Below are positions 1-5,314 of a stretch of 5,489 nucleotides of DNA, piece by piece. The DNA lies in the NCBI GenBank assembly GCA_030150795.1, contig JASLFF010000583.1, positions 1 through 5,489 on the forward strand. Reading direction: 5' to 3'. This DNA comes from Terriglobales bacterium (GTDB lineage: Bacteria; Acidobacteriota; Terriglobia; Terriglobales; Gp1-AA117). The notes below the pieces were generated by a model that saw nothing but the letters and a program-made list of their open reading frames with translations, did no database searches and had not been told where the DNA came from. Both the position numbers and the translations under genes were made by a program. Position 1 is the stretch's first letter. The number at the start of each line of letters is the position of its first letter.

Positions 1-462
1 GCGTTCATCGTTATCTAGAATCCATGCGCCTTTGGGCGAGCGCTCAAAGAACGTGACTTTCAGCCCGTGCGGCGCATCCATCCAAACGCGCTCTTCTTTA
101 ACTTCAGGATCGAGCGAGAACGCCGACTTCTCTCCAGAACTTTGCTTGGGCAAGCCGCAGACCAGCTCGTAAGAAAACGTGTCTGTCTTGATGCCAAGCG
201 TCATGCGCACGCCTTCCATGCGGATCGTCCCCATCGATCGGCTTTTGCGCGCGCCAGCCCACAAGACTGACGGCATGCCGCCTTCTTCTGCAATCACCTG
301 GGCAAAGCCTCCCGCGGCTGCCTTGGCCAGCAAAAAAACGGAGTTATAAAGGTTGGTCTTGCCGGTTGCGTTTGCGCCGGTCAGCACGTTGATCTGGCTC
401 AAGTGCAGGCGCAGGCTGCGTACAGAGCGGTATCCGGTTACATGAATTTCACGTATGGCCAC
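1..462 (-). CDS. AAA family ATPase (RecF/SMC-like), N-terminal part
   Basis: The reading frame is open from a GTG at 462 to the left edge (154 codons), so the C-terminus lies outside the window. An in-frame TAA lies 12 bases upstream of the GTG, at 472-474, with no other usual start codon between, which fixes the start; no clear Shine-Dalgarno precedes it. The protein opens with the beta-strand pattern IREIHVTGYRSVRSLRL, usual in RecF/SMC-type ATPases, followed by a Walker A loop GANATGKT at residues 29-36. Downstream comes a stretch rich in Ala and Gly, then EEGGMPSVLWAG around residues 62-73, which resembles the predicted ATPase group COG4637 from memory. Walker B and the signature motif would lie off the window. 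It should bind and hydrolyse ATP in the cytoplasm; its target is unknown. It is divergent from the hydrolase gene, and no partner such as a TOPRIM nuclease is visible. Confidence 0.85.
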   Translation of the reverse strand, partial: MAIREIHVTGYRSVRSLRLHLSQINVLTGANATGKTNLYNSVFLLAKAAAGGFAQVIAEEGGMPSVLWAGARKSRSMGTIRMEGVRMTLGIKTDTFSYELVCGLPKQSSGEKSAFSLDPEVKEERVWMDAPHGLKVTFFERSPKGAWILDNDER

Positions 463-614
463 GGATGCATATTAAATGAAAGTCGCAAGCTGCAACCACA
501 TCAATTCCATCCGGAAAGACATTTAAGATGACTGCCATCGCCTGCTTTGATCAAAGGCGGCTTCTCCGCCTGAAATTGAGGCGCATCTAATTTAATCAAG
601 GCACGATCAACCAC
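463..614. promoter_or_regulatory. Divergent intergenic spacer with a 12-bp palindrome and a small hairpin
   Basis: This 152-bp spacer separates the ATPase gene (minus) and the hydrolase gene (plus), so promoters for both probably lie in it or just inside the genes. It contains a perfect 12-bp palindrome CTTTGATCAAAG at 545-556, followed directly by GGCGG-CTTCT-CCGCC (556-570), a five-base-pair hairpin. An operator role is possible but not shown: a 12-bp palindrome is expected about once by chance in a window this size. I could not pick a convincing -35/-10 pair. Confidence 0.3.
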
Positions 615-1259
615 ATGGCTTCATTCATCAGTGGCGGCAAGCCAATCCGCATTGACCATTATCCGCCGAACCATGCAGGCAATAGTCCGGCAGTGATTCT
701 CATACACGGCTCAGGCGGGCCGCTGCATGGCCTGGATCCTTTTGCCGGCCAGGCCGCAATGTTCGGAGTGCACGTTTTTGTGCTGCACTATTTTGAGCGA
801 ACCGGCCACAGCTGGGTCTCTCCCAACCAGATTGAATCACATTTCCTTGCGTGGCTTGAGACGGTTAAAGACGCCGTCAGCTTTGTTGCCGGCCAGCCGG
901 GCATAGATGCAAACAGGATCGGCCTGCTCGGCTTTTCGCTGGGCGCATTTCTCTCTCTGGCGCTGGCGACGCAGGATTCCCGCATCGCCGCAGTAGCTGA
1001 GCTGTTCGGTGGTCTGCCGGAGCACTTCACAAACGACGCCGGCAATCTTCCGCCGGTATTGATTCTCCATGGCGAGCAGGACACAACTGTGCCAATCGAT
1101 CGGGCACGCGAGCTGGAACGTATCCTGCAACAGCACAAAATTCCCTATCAGATTAAAATCTATCCTGATCAGGGACATGTGTTCAGAGGGCTGGCGCAAC
1201 TTGACGCCATGCGCCGCGTGGCGCAATTCTTCAGGAACTATCTTCTCATGGCTGCGTGA
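615..1259 (+). CDS. Dienelactone hydrolase family protein (alpha/beta hydrolase)
   Basis: A complete 214-residue protein, close to the usual size of single-domain dienelactone-hydrolase-like enzymes. The alpha/beta-hydrolase signature is intact. An oxyanion-hole region HGSGG is at residues 31-35, the nucleophile elbow GFSLG is at 106-110 (Ser108), the acid LHGEQD ends at Asp156, and the histidine is in DQGHVF (His188). Classical dienelactone hydrolase has a Cys nucleophile; serine here points to a general esterase or peptidase-like member, so the substrate cannot be named. There is no signal peptide or membrane segment, so it is probably cytoplasmic. The ATG at 615 is preceded only by a weak CAAGG about 12 bases upstream. 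It stands alone: the kinase gene starts 149 bases downstream on the same strand, too far for obvious coupling. Two antisense frames inside it are shadows. Confidence 0.9.
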   Translation: MASFISGGKPIRIDHYPPNHAGNSPAVILIHGSGGPLHGLDPFAGQAAMFGVHVFVLHYFERTGHSWVSPNQIESHFLAWLETVKDAVSFVAGQPGIDANRIGLLGFSLGAFLSLALATQDSRIAAVAELFGGLPEHFTNDAGNLPPVLILHGEQDTTVPIDRARELERILQQHKIPYQIKIYPDQGHVFRGLAQLDAMRRVAQFFRNYLLMAA

Positions 1260-1408
1260 GCGCCTTAATCCCTCTAATCTTCCGGCAGAACAGCCCTGTT
1301 CCGTGCCCCTGCATCTAATTTCTGGTGGTAGTGTAAAGTGGGGTCCTCATTCAAGATCAGTCACCAGCATCCGTCATTCGTAAGGGCAAAGAACAGAGGC
1401 AGGGCAAA
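1260..1408. other. Spacer between hydrolase and kinase genes
   Basis: These 149 bases contain no credible gene and no strong terminator hairpin. The end carries AGAGG (1395-1399) and AGGG (1401-1404), a usable ribosome binding site for the kinase ATG at 1409. A promoter for the kinase-receiver operon is likely here, but no clear -35/-10 pair stands out. Confidence 0.35.
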
Positions 1409-2992
1409 ATGTTGAGCTCTTCACCTACCAGCGCTACAGATATGCTAGCCGCCGCGGAACGCGCCGCAATTGAGGGTGAAAAAGCACAACGCCGCCTGGC
1501 CGCGATCATTGAATCCTCCGAGGACGCAATCGCCAGCAAGGACCTGAACGGAATCATCACCAGCTGGAACAAGAGCGCGGAGCGCCTGTTTGGCTATGCT
1601 GCGGAAGAAATCATTGGCCAGCCGGTAACGCTGATTATCCCTCGTGAACTTCACGAGGACGAGCCGAGGATCCTGGGAAAGATCAGGGCCGGCGAGAGGA
1701 TCGAGCATTTTCAAACCGTGCGCGTCCACAAGAACGGGCAGCTTATCGACGTGTCCCTGACGGTCTCGCCCATAAGAGATGACAAAGGAAACATTATTGG
1801 CGCAGCCAAGATTGTCCGCGACATCACGCGGCAAAAGAAACTTGAGGAAGCTGCGCTCCGGCTGGCCGCAATCGTTGAATCTTCTGACGATGCCATTGCC
1901 AGCAAGGACCTGAACGGAATCATCACCAGCTGGAACCGCAGCGCGGAAAAATTGTTCGGTTACAAGGCTGAAGAAATTATCGGAAAGCCGGTTACGACGA
2001 TCATCCCGCCGGAATTGCATCACGACGAAACCATGATCCTGAGCAAAATACGGCGCGGAGAAAAGATTGACCACTTTGAGACCATACGGCTGCACAAGAA
2101 TGGCGAAAGAATTGAAGTTTCGCTGACCATCTCGCCGGTAAAGGACGAGAACGGCAAAGTGATTGGCGCGGCCAAGATCATCCGCAACATCACAGAGACC
2201 AATAAAATCGAGCGAGCCCTGCGGACCACTGAAAAACTTGCCGCCGCCGGACGTATGGCCGCTACGGTTGCTCATGAAATCAATAACCCCCTGGAAGCCG
2301 TTACCAATCTGGTTTATCTGGCCAAACGTGACCTGCCCAAGAACGACAAAGTAGCGGATTACCTGGAACTGGCCAGCCGCGAGCTTGACCGCGTGGCTCA
2401 TATCACCCGCCAGACGCTGGGGTTTTATCGCGACACTTCTTCACCTGTGCTCTTTAATGTTGCGGAAACGCTCGACGATCTTCTGCTGCTTTACGAAAAG
2501 CGGTTTGAATCCAGAAACATCAAAGTCATCAAGCAATACGATAAAGACGTTGAAATTACGGCGCTGTCCGGCGAAATTCGGCAGGCGTTTTCGAACCTCG
2601 TCACCAATGCCATTGATGCTATGCCCGACGGTGGAACGCTCGTCCTGCGTGTCTCACATTCTCATGCCTGGAGCGGCCCTCATCTTCACGGAGTTCGCCT
2701 CACCATTCTCGATACCGGCAGCGGGATTGAACCAAAACATAAGAAAAATATCTTCCAGCCATTTTTCACCACAAAGGCGGACGTTGGCACCGGCCTGGGA
2801 TTGTGGATCACGCGCGGGATTATTGAGAAGCATCGCGGCGCCATCCGAATGAAAAGCAGAACGCAGCAAGATAGTCACGGAACGGCGTTCTCAATTTTTC
2901 TGCCGACTGAGTACGCCGCCGACAGTCCCGACACAGGCTCCACGGAAGGCAACCGCAACAAGCTAATTTCCGCCGGAGGCCCGACCGAGTGA
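1409..2992 (+). CDS. Soluble PAS-PAS sensor histidine kinase
   Basis: A complete 527-residue histidine kinase. Two PAS domains lie in tandem, about residues 29-143 and 151-265, roughly 70% identical and 122 residues apart. A HisKA dimerisation helix follows, with H-box VAHEINNPLEAV and phospho-accepting His289. The HATPase domain has an N box NLVTNAIDAM (396-405), G1 box DTGSG (435-439), F box FQPFF (449-453) and G2 box GTGLG (460-464), so the catalytic machinery looks complete. There is no transmembrane segment or signal peptide, so it should sense an intracellular cue such as redox, oxygen or a small ligand; the sequence does not reveal a cofactor. The ATG at 1409 is chosen over Met12 because AGAGG/AGGG precedes it. 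Its stop overlaps the start of the receiver gene (GTGA), which indicates an operon and a cognate partner. The C-terminal ~27 residues look unstructured. Confidence 0.96.
   Translation: MLSSSPTSATDMLAAAERAAIEGEKAQRRLAAIIESSEDAIASKDLNGIITSWNKSAERLFGYAAEEIIGQPVTLIIPRELHEDEPRILGKIRAGERIEHFQTVRVHKNGQLIDVSLTVSPIRDDKGNIIGAAKIVRDITRQKKLEEAALRLAAIVESSDDAIASKDLNGIITSWNRSAEKLFGYKAEEIIGKPVTTIIPPELHHDETMILSKIRRGEKIDHFETIRLHKNGERIEVSLTISPVKDENGKVIGAAKIIRNITETNKIERALRTTEKLAAAGRMAATVAHEINNPLEAVTNLVYLAKRDLPKNDKVADYLELASRELDRVAHITRQTLGFYRDTSSPVLFNVAETLDDLLLLYEKRFESRNIKVIKQYDKDVEITALSGEIRQAFSNLVTNAIDAMPDGGTLVLRVSHSHAWSGPHLHGVRLTILDTGSGIEPKHKKNIFQPFFTTKADVGTGLGLWITRGIIEKHRGAIRMKSRTQQDSHGTAFSIFLPTEYAADSPDTGSTEGNRNKLISAGGPTE
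1493..2203 (+). repeat. Tandem intragenic duplication encoding the two PAS domains
   Basis: Two copies, about 1493-1837 and 1859-2203, lie 366 bp apart in the same frame. Protein identity is about 70% by eye. Within the copies, 1532-1570 and 1898-1936 are identical over all 39 bases (13 codons, from Ala-Ser-Lys to Ser-Trp-Asn), including every wobble position. The rest has diverged at many third positions. This indicates duplication of one PAS module, with either conservation or gene conversion at the identical core. Confidence 0.9.
2975..2979 (+). promoter_or_regulatory. Ribosome binding site of the receiver gene
   Basis: GGAGG lies nine bases before the GTG at 2989, inside the last codons of the kinase gene. 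It supports the GTG start that overlaps the kinase stop codon and suggests coupled translation of the two proteins. Confidence 0.7.
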
Positions 2993-3339
2993 AGATCATT
3001 GTGGTGGATGACGAGCCAATCATTGCCGATACGCTGGTCAACATTTTGACAGGCGAAGGCCACGACGCGCTTGCGGTATCACATGGCGAATCCGCCATTA
3101 AATGGGCCAAGATGGTCTTGCCGGACGCCGTTATCAGTGACGTAATCATGCCCGGCATAAACGGAATTGAGACCGCCAAAGCCATCATGCAATCGCTTCC
3201 TAACTGTCGCATCATTCTCTTCTCCGGACAGGCAGCCAGCGTTGACCTGCTGGCGCAAGCCCGTGCTGAAGGCTATTCCTTTGAAGTGCTAGCCAAGCCA
3301 ATCAACCCTGAAAAGCTGCTGGAGAAGCTGAAGAACTAG
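2989..3339 (+). CDS. Stand-alone response regulator receiver (REC) protein
   Basis: A complete 116-residue, single-domain CheY-like receiver with a GTG start. The acidic pocket is Asp7-Asp8 in VVDDEP, the phospho-acceptor is Asp51 in VISDVIMPG, the switch residue is Ser79 in LFSGQ, and the conserved lysine is Lys103 in AKPI. All the residues needed for phosphotransfer are present. There is no DNA-binding, enzymatic or other output domain after the receiver fold. It should accept phosphate from the PAS-PAS kinase encoded immediately upstream, with which it overlaps by four bases. The effect must pass through protein-protein contact, a phosphorelay, or action as a phosphate sink; which of these cannot be told from the sequence. 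No strong terminator follows, and the convergent gene ends 64 bases downstream. Confidence 0.95.
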   Translation: MKIIVVDDEPIIADTLVNILTGEGHDALAVSHGESAIKWAKMVLPDAVISDVIMPGINGIETAKAIMQSLPNCRIILFSGQAASVDLLAQARAEGYSFEVLAKPINPEKLLEKLKN

Positions 3340-3403
3340 GGTGGAAAGCGGCAGTCGCTCCTTCTTCAAACCAACCTTCCCGAACTTGGCTGTTTCCCCG
3401 CAG

Positions 3404-4375
3404 TCAGCGGATCGGAGCGGTAAGCAGGTTCAGCCTGTTGTCCTTGACCGTAACAAACAGGAAACCTTCCCGGCGCGAAAAACAGGCGTTGCTGTTGCCT
3501 GTCTCCTCAGTAGGCGCATACAGGCCTAAGGGCTCACCTGTCGACGCATTCAAAACCTCGTATAGGAACAGAGCTTCCGTCTTCCCTTGTTTGGCAAACG
3601 ATATTGCCAGCAAACCTTCAGAATATTGCACTGCCATGGCAGAGAACCCGCCGTCAGGTTTGCCGAATAAGATTTTTCGCTGGATCTGCCCCGATGCGGA
3701 AATCACGTATACCTTGTCCGTAGTAAGCAGGTAAGCAGTTCCGTCTTTGCCAACGGTGATTGCGCCTTCAGCTATATGGTGCGCCGGCGGGTCCAGATCT
3801 ATATCGCCCATGCCGGATTCATTCACTCTGCGCAACAGCTTGCCGGAAGGTTGGAACAAGCCAAGGTATCTTTTCCCCTTTACGTCGGGCGGCGCGCCGC
3901 GCCGGTAGTGTCCGGAAAAAAGCATTGTGCCATTGGGAAAAACGGCAATCTTATCTCCTGCCACCTGGTCCGGCAGTTCCAGTTGCGCGTGGCTGCTGAC
4001 TTTGCCTTCTGAATCGAAATCAAACCGGAGGGAATGACCTCGTTCATCCTCCACCAGTGCCGTCACTTTGCCGTCCGGCGTCACGGAGAAGTCCATGAAT
4101 GCCGTCGCGTCGGCAAATTCGGCTGGCAGCTTGTAAAGCGTACTTTCGTTGCCGGACAAGGCAGTACGCAAAATCACGGTCTGCCTGTAAGAACCGCTGG
4201 CCAGGTGATCGTACATGGAAAGATCATCATCGCAATGGGTCAGCCCAAAAGCTCCAAAGGGAGGGACCTCCAGTCTCTTGATGCTGGAAACTTTGAGCGG
4301 CCTGGGTGAAATCTGCGGCAAAGCATTTTGCGCCATCAGACCGCTTAGCAACAAGGTGGGCAACGCGAAAAGCAT
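3404..4375 (-). CDS. Exported protein of unknown function, probably beta-propeller-like
   Basis: A complete 323-residue protein with no family I recognise. The first ~15 residues (MLFALPTLLLSGLMA, then QN) resemble a signal peptide with cleavage after MA near residue 15, but the n-region lacks the usual Lys or Arg. The body contains repeated strand-rich units with the pattern 'xPDGK/xKDGT...hydrophobic...D/SxxGK'. Examples are VTPDGKVTAL, DFDSEGKVSS, FPNGTMLFSG, FQPSGKLLRR, VGKDGTAYLL and ISASGQIQRK. This is typical of six- or seven-bladed propeller proteins (NHL or similar), and I infer that fold. No catalytic motif is visible. The ATG at 4375 comes one base after the stop of the cysteine-rich gene and has no Shine-Dalgarno of its own, so translation is probably coupled. 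It most likely acts in the periplasm or outside the cell. Confidence 0.75.
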   Translation of the reverse strand: MLFALPTLLLSGLMAQNALPQISPRPLKVSSIKRLEVPPFGAFGLTHCDDDLSMYDHLASGSYRQTVILRTALSGNESTLYKLPAEFADATAFMDFSVTPDGKVTALVEDERGHSLRFDFDSEGKVSSHAQLELPDQVAGDKIAVFPNGTMLFSGHYRRGAPPDVKGKRYLGLFQPSGKLLRRVNESGMGDIDLDPPAHHIAEGAITVGKDGTAYLLTTDKVYVISASGQIQRKILFGKPDGGFSAMAVQYSEGLLAISFAKQGKTEALFLYEVLNASTGEPLGLYAPTEETGNSNACFSRREGFLFVTVKDNRLNLLTAPIR

Positions 4376-4376
4376 T

Positions 4377-4784
4377 TTAATACCCGGCGGTTTTCAATGG
4401 TTGAACATGGCGCGACGTGCTCGTTCTTGCGAGCCATCTGTCAAAGGCTTCATTGTCATATTCACATGCTGGGAATCGAGAACCTCTTGCAGAAGCGATC
4501 CTGATGTCACGTTCTAGCGATTTGGAAAGCAGAGGAATTTCCATTTTAGGGCCGCCCAGGATGCAGCCCGTTGCCGTCAGGATTGAACAAGTAGGACCAC
4601 AGAAATTGGTTCCCGAAACGTCCTGGCAACCCTGACCCCCAAAGGTACCCTGGCATTCGTTGACGAAAAGAATCGCTCCGGTGCAAGGACACCTTGTCGG
4701 AATGAATACTAGGTCGGAGTGACTGCAAACTTGTCCCCAAGCGCTAATCCCCCATAACAAAAGAAGAGTTAAGATTGGTTTCAC
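4377..4784 (-). CDS. Small cysteine-rich exported protein, unknown function
   Basis: A complete 135-residue protein from a GTG start. It has a classic signal peptide: Lys2, hydrophobic core ILTLLLLWGI, and a likely cleavage AWG/QV after residue 17. The mature part holds nine cysteines (20, 32, 34, 44, 53, 62, 66, 74, 107). Eight of them are crowded into residues 20-74 with many Gly and Thr, including a CPC pair at 32-34 and CGPTC at 62-66. This suggests a compact, disulfide-linked domain outside the cytoplasm. The C-terminal third is charged, rich in Arg and Ser, and nearly cysteine-free. The residue before Cys20 is not a good lipobox, so a lipoprotein is unlikely. It is the first gene of a two-gene operon with the propeller-like protein, one base apart. 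I do not recognise a family. Signal peptide, good ribosome binding site and tight spacing support a real gene. Confidence 0.72.
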   Translation of the reverse strand: MKPILTLLLLWGISAWGQVCSHSDLVFIPTRCPCTGAILFVNECQGTFGGQGCQDVSGTNFCGPTCSILTATGCILGGPKMEIPLLSKSLERDIRIASARGSRFPACEYDNEAFDRWLARTSTSRHVQPLKTAGY

Positions 4785-4790
4785 AACCGA

Positions 4791-4797
4791 CTCCTTT
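4791..4797 (-). promoter_or_regulatory. Ribosome binding site of the cysteine-rich gene
   Basis: On the minus strand AAAGGAG ends six bases before the GTG at 4784. This strong site decides the GTG start and places the signal peptide at the N-terminus. A possible -10 element TAGAAT lies at 4808-4813 on the same strand, but no good -35 was found at normal spacing. Confidence 0.75.
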
Positions 4798-5070
4798 CAT
4801 TGGGAAAATTCTAGGACTCTTGGCAGGCTAGCCAGGGTCAGAGGCCGTAAAAGTTTTTCCTTAAATTCCCAAAATGGAACTTGCCGCTCTGCTGCTTTGG
4901 GTCATGAATGGTTGTCGCTTCGCTGATGCTGGCGCGACGGCCTGCGGCGCAAGGAATTGTATTTTCTGGTTGTTGCGGCGCGACTTCGCAGCCTTCGATT
5001 TGCTACGACCAACTCAGCAAGCCAAACCCATCAGTCTCTGGCCTTCACGCTCATCTTCACTCTTCTATCT

Positions 5071-5094
5071 TTCCCAGCACTTGCGCGGGCTAAC
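5071..5094. repeat. Degenerate copy of the GC-rich hairpin motif
   Basis: TTCCCAGCACTTGCGCGGGC and the next bases resemble the hairpin at 5199-5218 with its flanks (TTTCCCACC-GCTTCC-GCGG-GGGCT). Here the arms no longer pair well and two bases are missing. It lies just outside the left inverted repeat, so it may be a decayed relative of the same repeat family. The match is by eye and short. Confidence 0.35.
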
Positions 5095-5096
5095 TT

Positions 5097-5120
5097 CAAT
5101 ACCGTTCACTTAACGAATTC
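5097..5120 (+). repeat. Left 24-bp terminal inverted repeat
   Basis: This copy matches the reverse complement of 5272-5295 at all 24 bases; the match stops on both sides (T5096 against G5296, T5121 against C5271). Chance occurrence of a perfect 24-bp inverted repeat in this window is negligible. The inner end contains GAATTC. Confidence 0.95.
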
Positions 5121-5162
5121 TTGAACCATGATGGTCAACAAAATATCAGCATCTTCTGTGCC

Positions 5163-5176
5163 GCCCCCTCCGGGGC
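5163..5176. repeat. Hairpin 1, GCCCC/GGGGC
   Basis: Five-base-pair perfect stem (5163-5167 with 5172-5176) and a four-base loop CTCC, followed by TTG. The arm plus tail GGGGCTTG recurs in the same orientation at hairpin 3. Confidence 0.8.
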
Positions 5177-5198
5177 TTGCTGCGACTCCTCACCATTT

Positions 5199-5218
5199 CC
5201 CACCGCTTCCGCGGTGGG
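5199..5218. repeat. Hairpin 2, CCCACCGC/GCGGTGGG
   Basis: Eight-base-pair perfect stem (5199-5206 with 5211-5218) with the loop TTCC. It is the strongest short hairpin in the window and sits between the two copies of the other hairpin type. It lacks a T-run, so it is not a typical rho-independent terminator. Confidence 0.88.
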
Positions 5219-5230
5219 CTCAGTAATTGC

Positions 5231-5244
5231 GCCCCTGACGGGGC
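5231..5244. repeat. Hairpin 3, second GCCCC/GGGGC copy
   Basis: Five-base-pair perfect stem (5231-5235 with 5240-5244) with the loop TGAC, followed by TTG as in hairpin 1. It begins 68 bases after hairpin 1. The loop sequence differs while the stem and the GGGGCTTG tail are kept, as expected for members of a repeated palindromic family. Confidence 0.8.
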
Positions 5245-5271
5245 TTGATCTCCTTAGTTCCTGGCCGTGTC

Positions 5272-5295
5272 GAATTCGTTAAGTGAACGGTATTG
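5272..5295 (-). repeat. Right 24-bp terminal inverted repeat
   Basis: Exact reverse complement of the copy at 5097-5120, 24 of 24 bases. It ends 19 bases before the stop codon of the minus-strand gene at the right edge. A transcript of that gene reading through both copies could fold them into one long stem enclosing the three hairpins. Confidence 0.95.
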
Positions 5296-5314
5296 GGATA
5301 GGTCCGGTCTGTAC

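Larger units (their letters stand above)
5097..5295. mobile_element. Putative MITE-like or REP-like element with 24-bp terminal inverted repeats
   Basis: A 199-bp unit whose two ends are perfect 24-bp inverted copies of each other, beginning CAATACCGTTCACTTAACG on the left. The interior has no coding capacity and carries three GC-rich hairpins. Non-autonomous transposable elements (MITEs) have this form: short, non-coding, with terminal inverted repeats. No longer target-site duplication is obvious in the flanks. If the true ends are CCG/CGG, a TA dinucleotide flanks both sides (5100-5101 and 5291-5292), but that TA is also part of the inverted repeat and so is not independent evidence. Other explanations are a structured intergenic repeat or a long hairpin ending transcription of the right-edge minus-strand gene, whose stop is 20 bases beyond the repeat. 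No transposase is nearby. Confidence 0.5.
4785..5314. other. 530-bp gene-poor region
   Basis: No credible gene lies between the cysteine-rich gene and the right-edge partial gene. The left part (4785-5070) holds the ribosome binding site of the cysteine-rich gene and otherwise shows nothing I recognise; two short overlapping plus-strand frames there look spurious. The right part (5071-5295) is made of palindromic repeats, including the inverted-repeat-bounded unit described separately. It serves as the upstream region of the minus-strand operon. Confidence 0.7.

Noticed and set aside
67..270. 67-codon plus-strand frame over the ATPase gene
   Set aside because: It is antisense to a continuous ATPase reading frame with a Walker A motif, and its product is Arg/His-rich with no features.
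788..1226. Two antisense open frames inside the hydrolase gene
   Set aside because: The sense strand encodes a complete alpha/beta hydrolase; the antisense products are low in structure and have no supporting ribosome binding site.
583..1321. 11-base direct repeat GCATCTAATTT at 583-593 and 1311-1321, upstream of two plus-strand genes
   Set aside because: A few 11-base matches are expected by chance in a window of this size, and the distances to the downstream starts differ (22 and 88 bases).
1445..2401. 318-codon open frame antisense to the kinase
   Set aside because: It lies wholly within a kinase gene that has every expected motif, it inherits the duplication as a mirror repeat, and its translation shows no recognisable domain. 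Codon bias of the real gene explains it.
3398..3410. CCGC-AGTCA-GCGG hairpin between the convergent genes as a terminator
   Set aside because: The stem is only four base pairs, it overlaps the stop codon of the minus-strand gene, and no T-run follows on either strand.
4034..4517. Plus-strand frames across the secreted-protein operon
   Set aside because: They are antisense to two genes with signal peptides, a strong ribosome binding site and one-base spacing.
4874..5113. Two overlapping plus-strand frames (79 and 61 codons)
   Set aside because: Neither has a ribosome binding site. The longer frame runs into the left inverted repeat. The shorter (4908-5093) is mildly cysteine-containing and hydrophobic at the start, but has no further support and ends in the degenerate hairpin copy.
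5163..5244. CRISPR-like array
   Set aside because: There are only two similar short palindromes with a different hairpin between them, no repeat of CRISPR length, no regular spacers and no cas gene.
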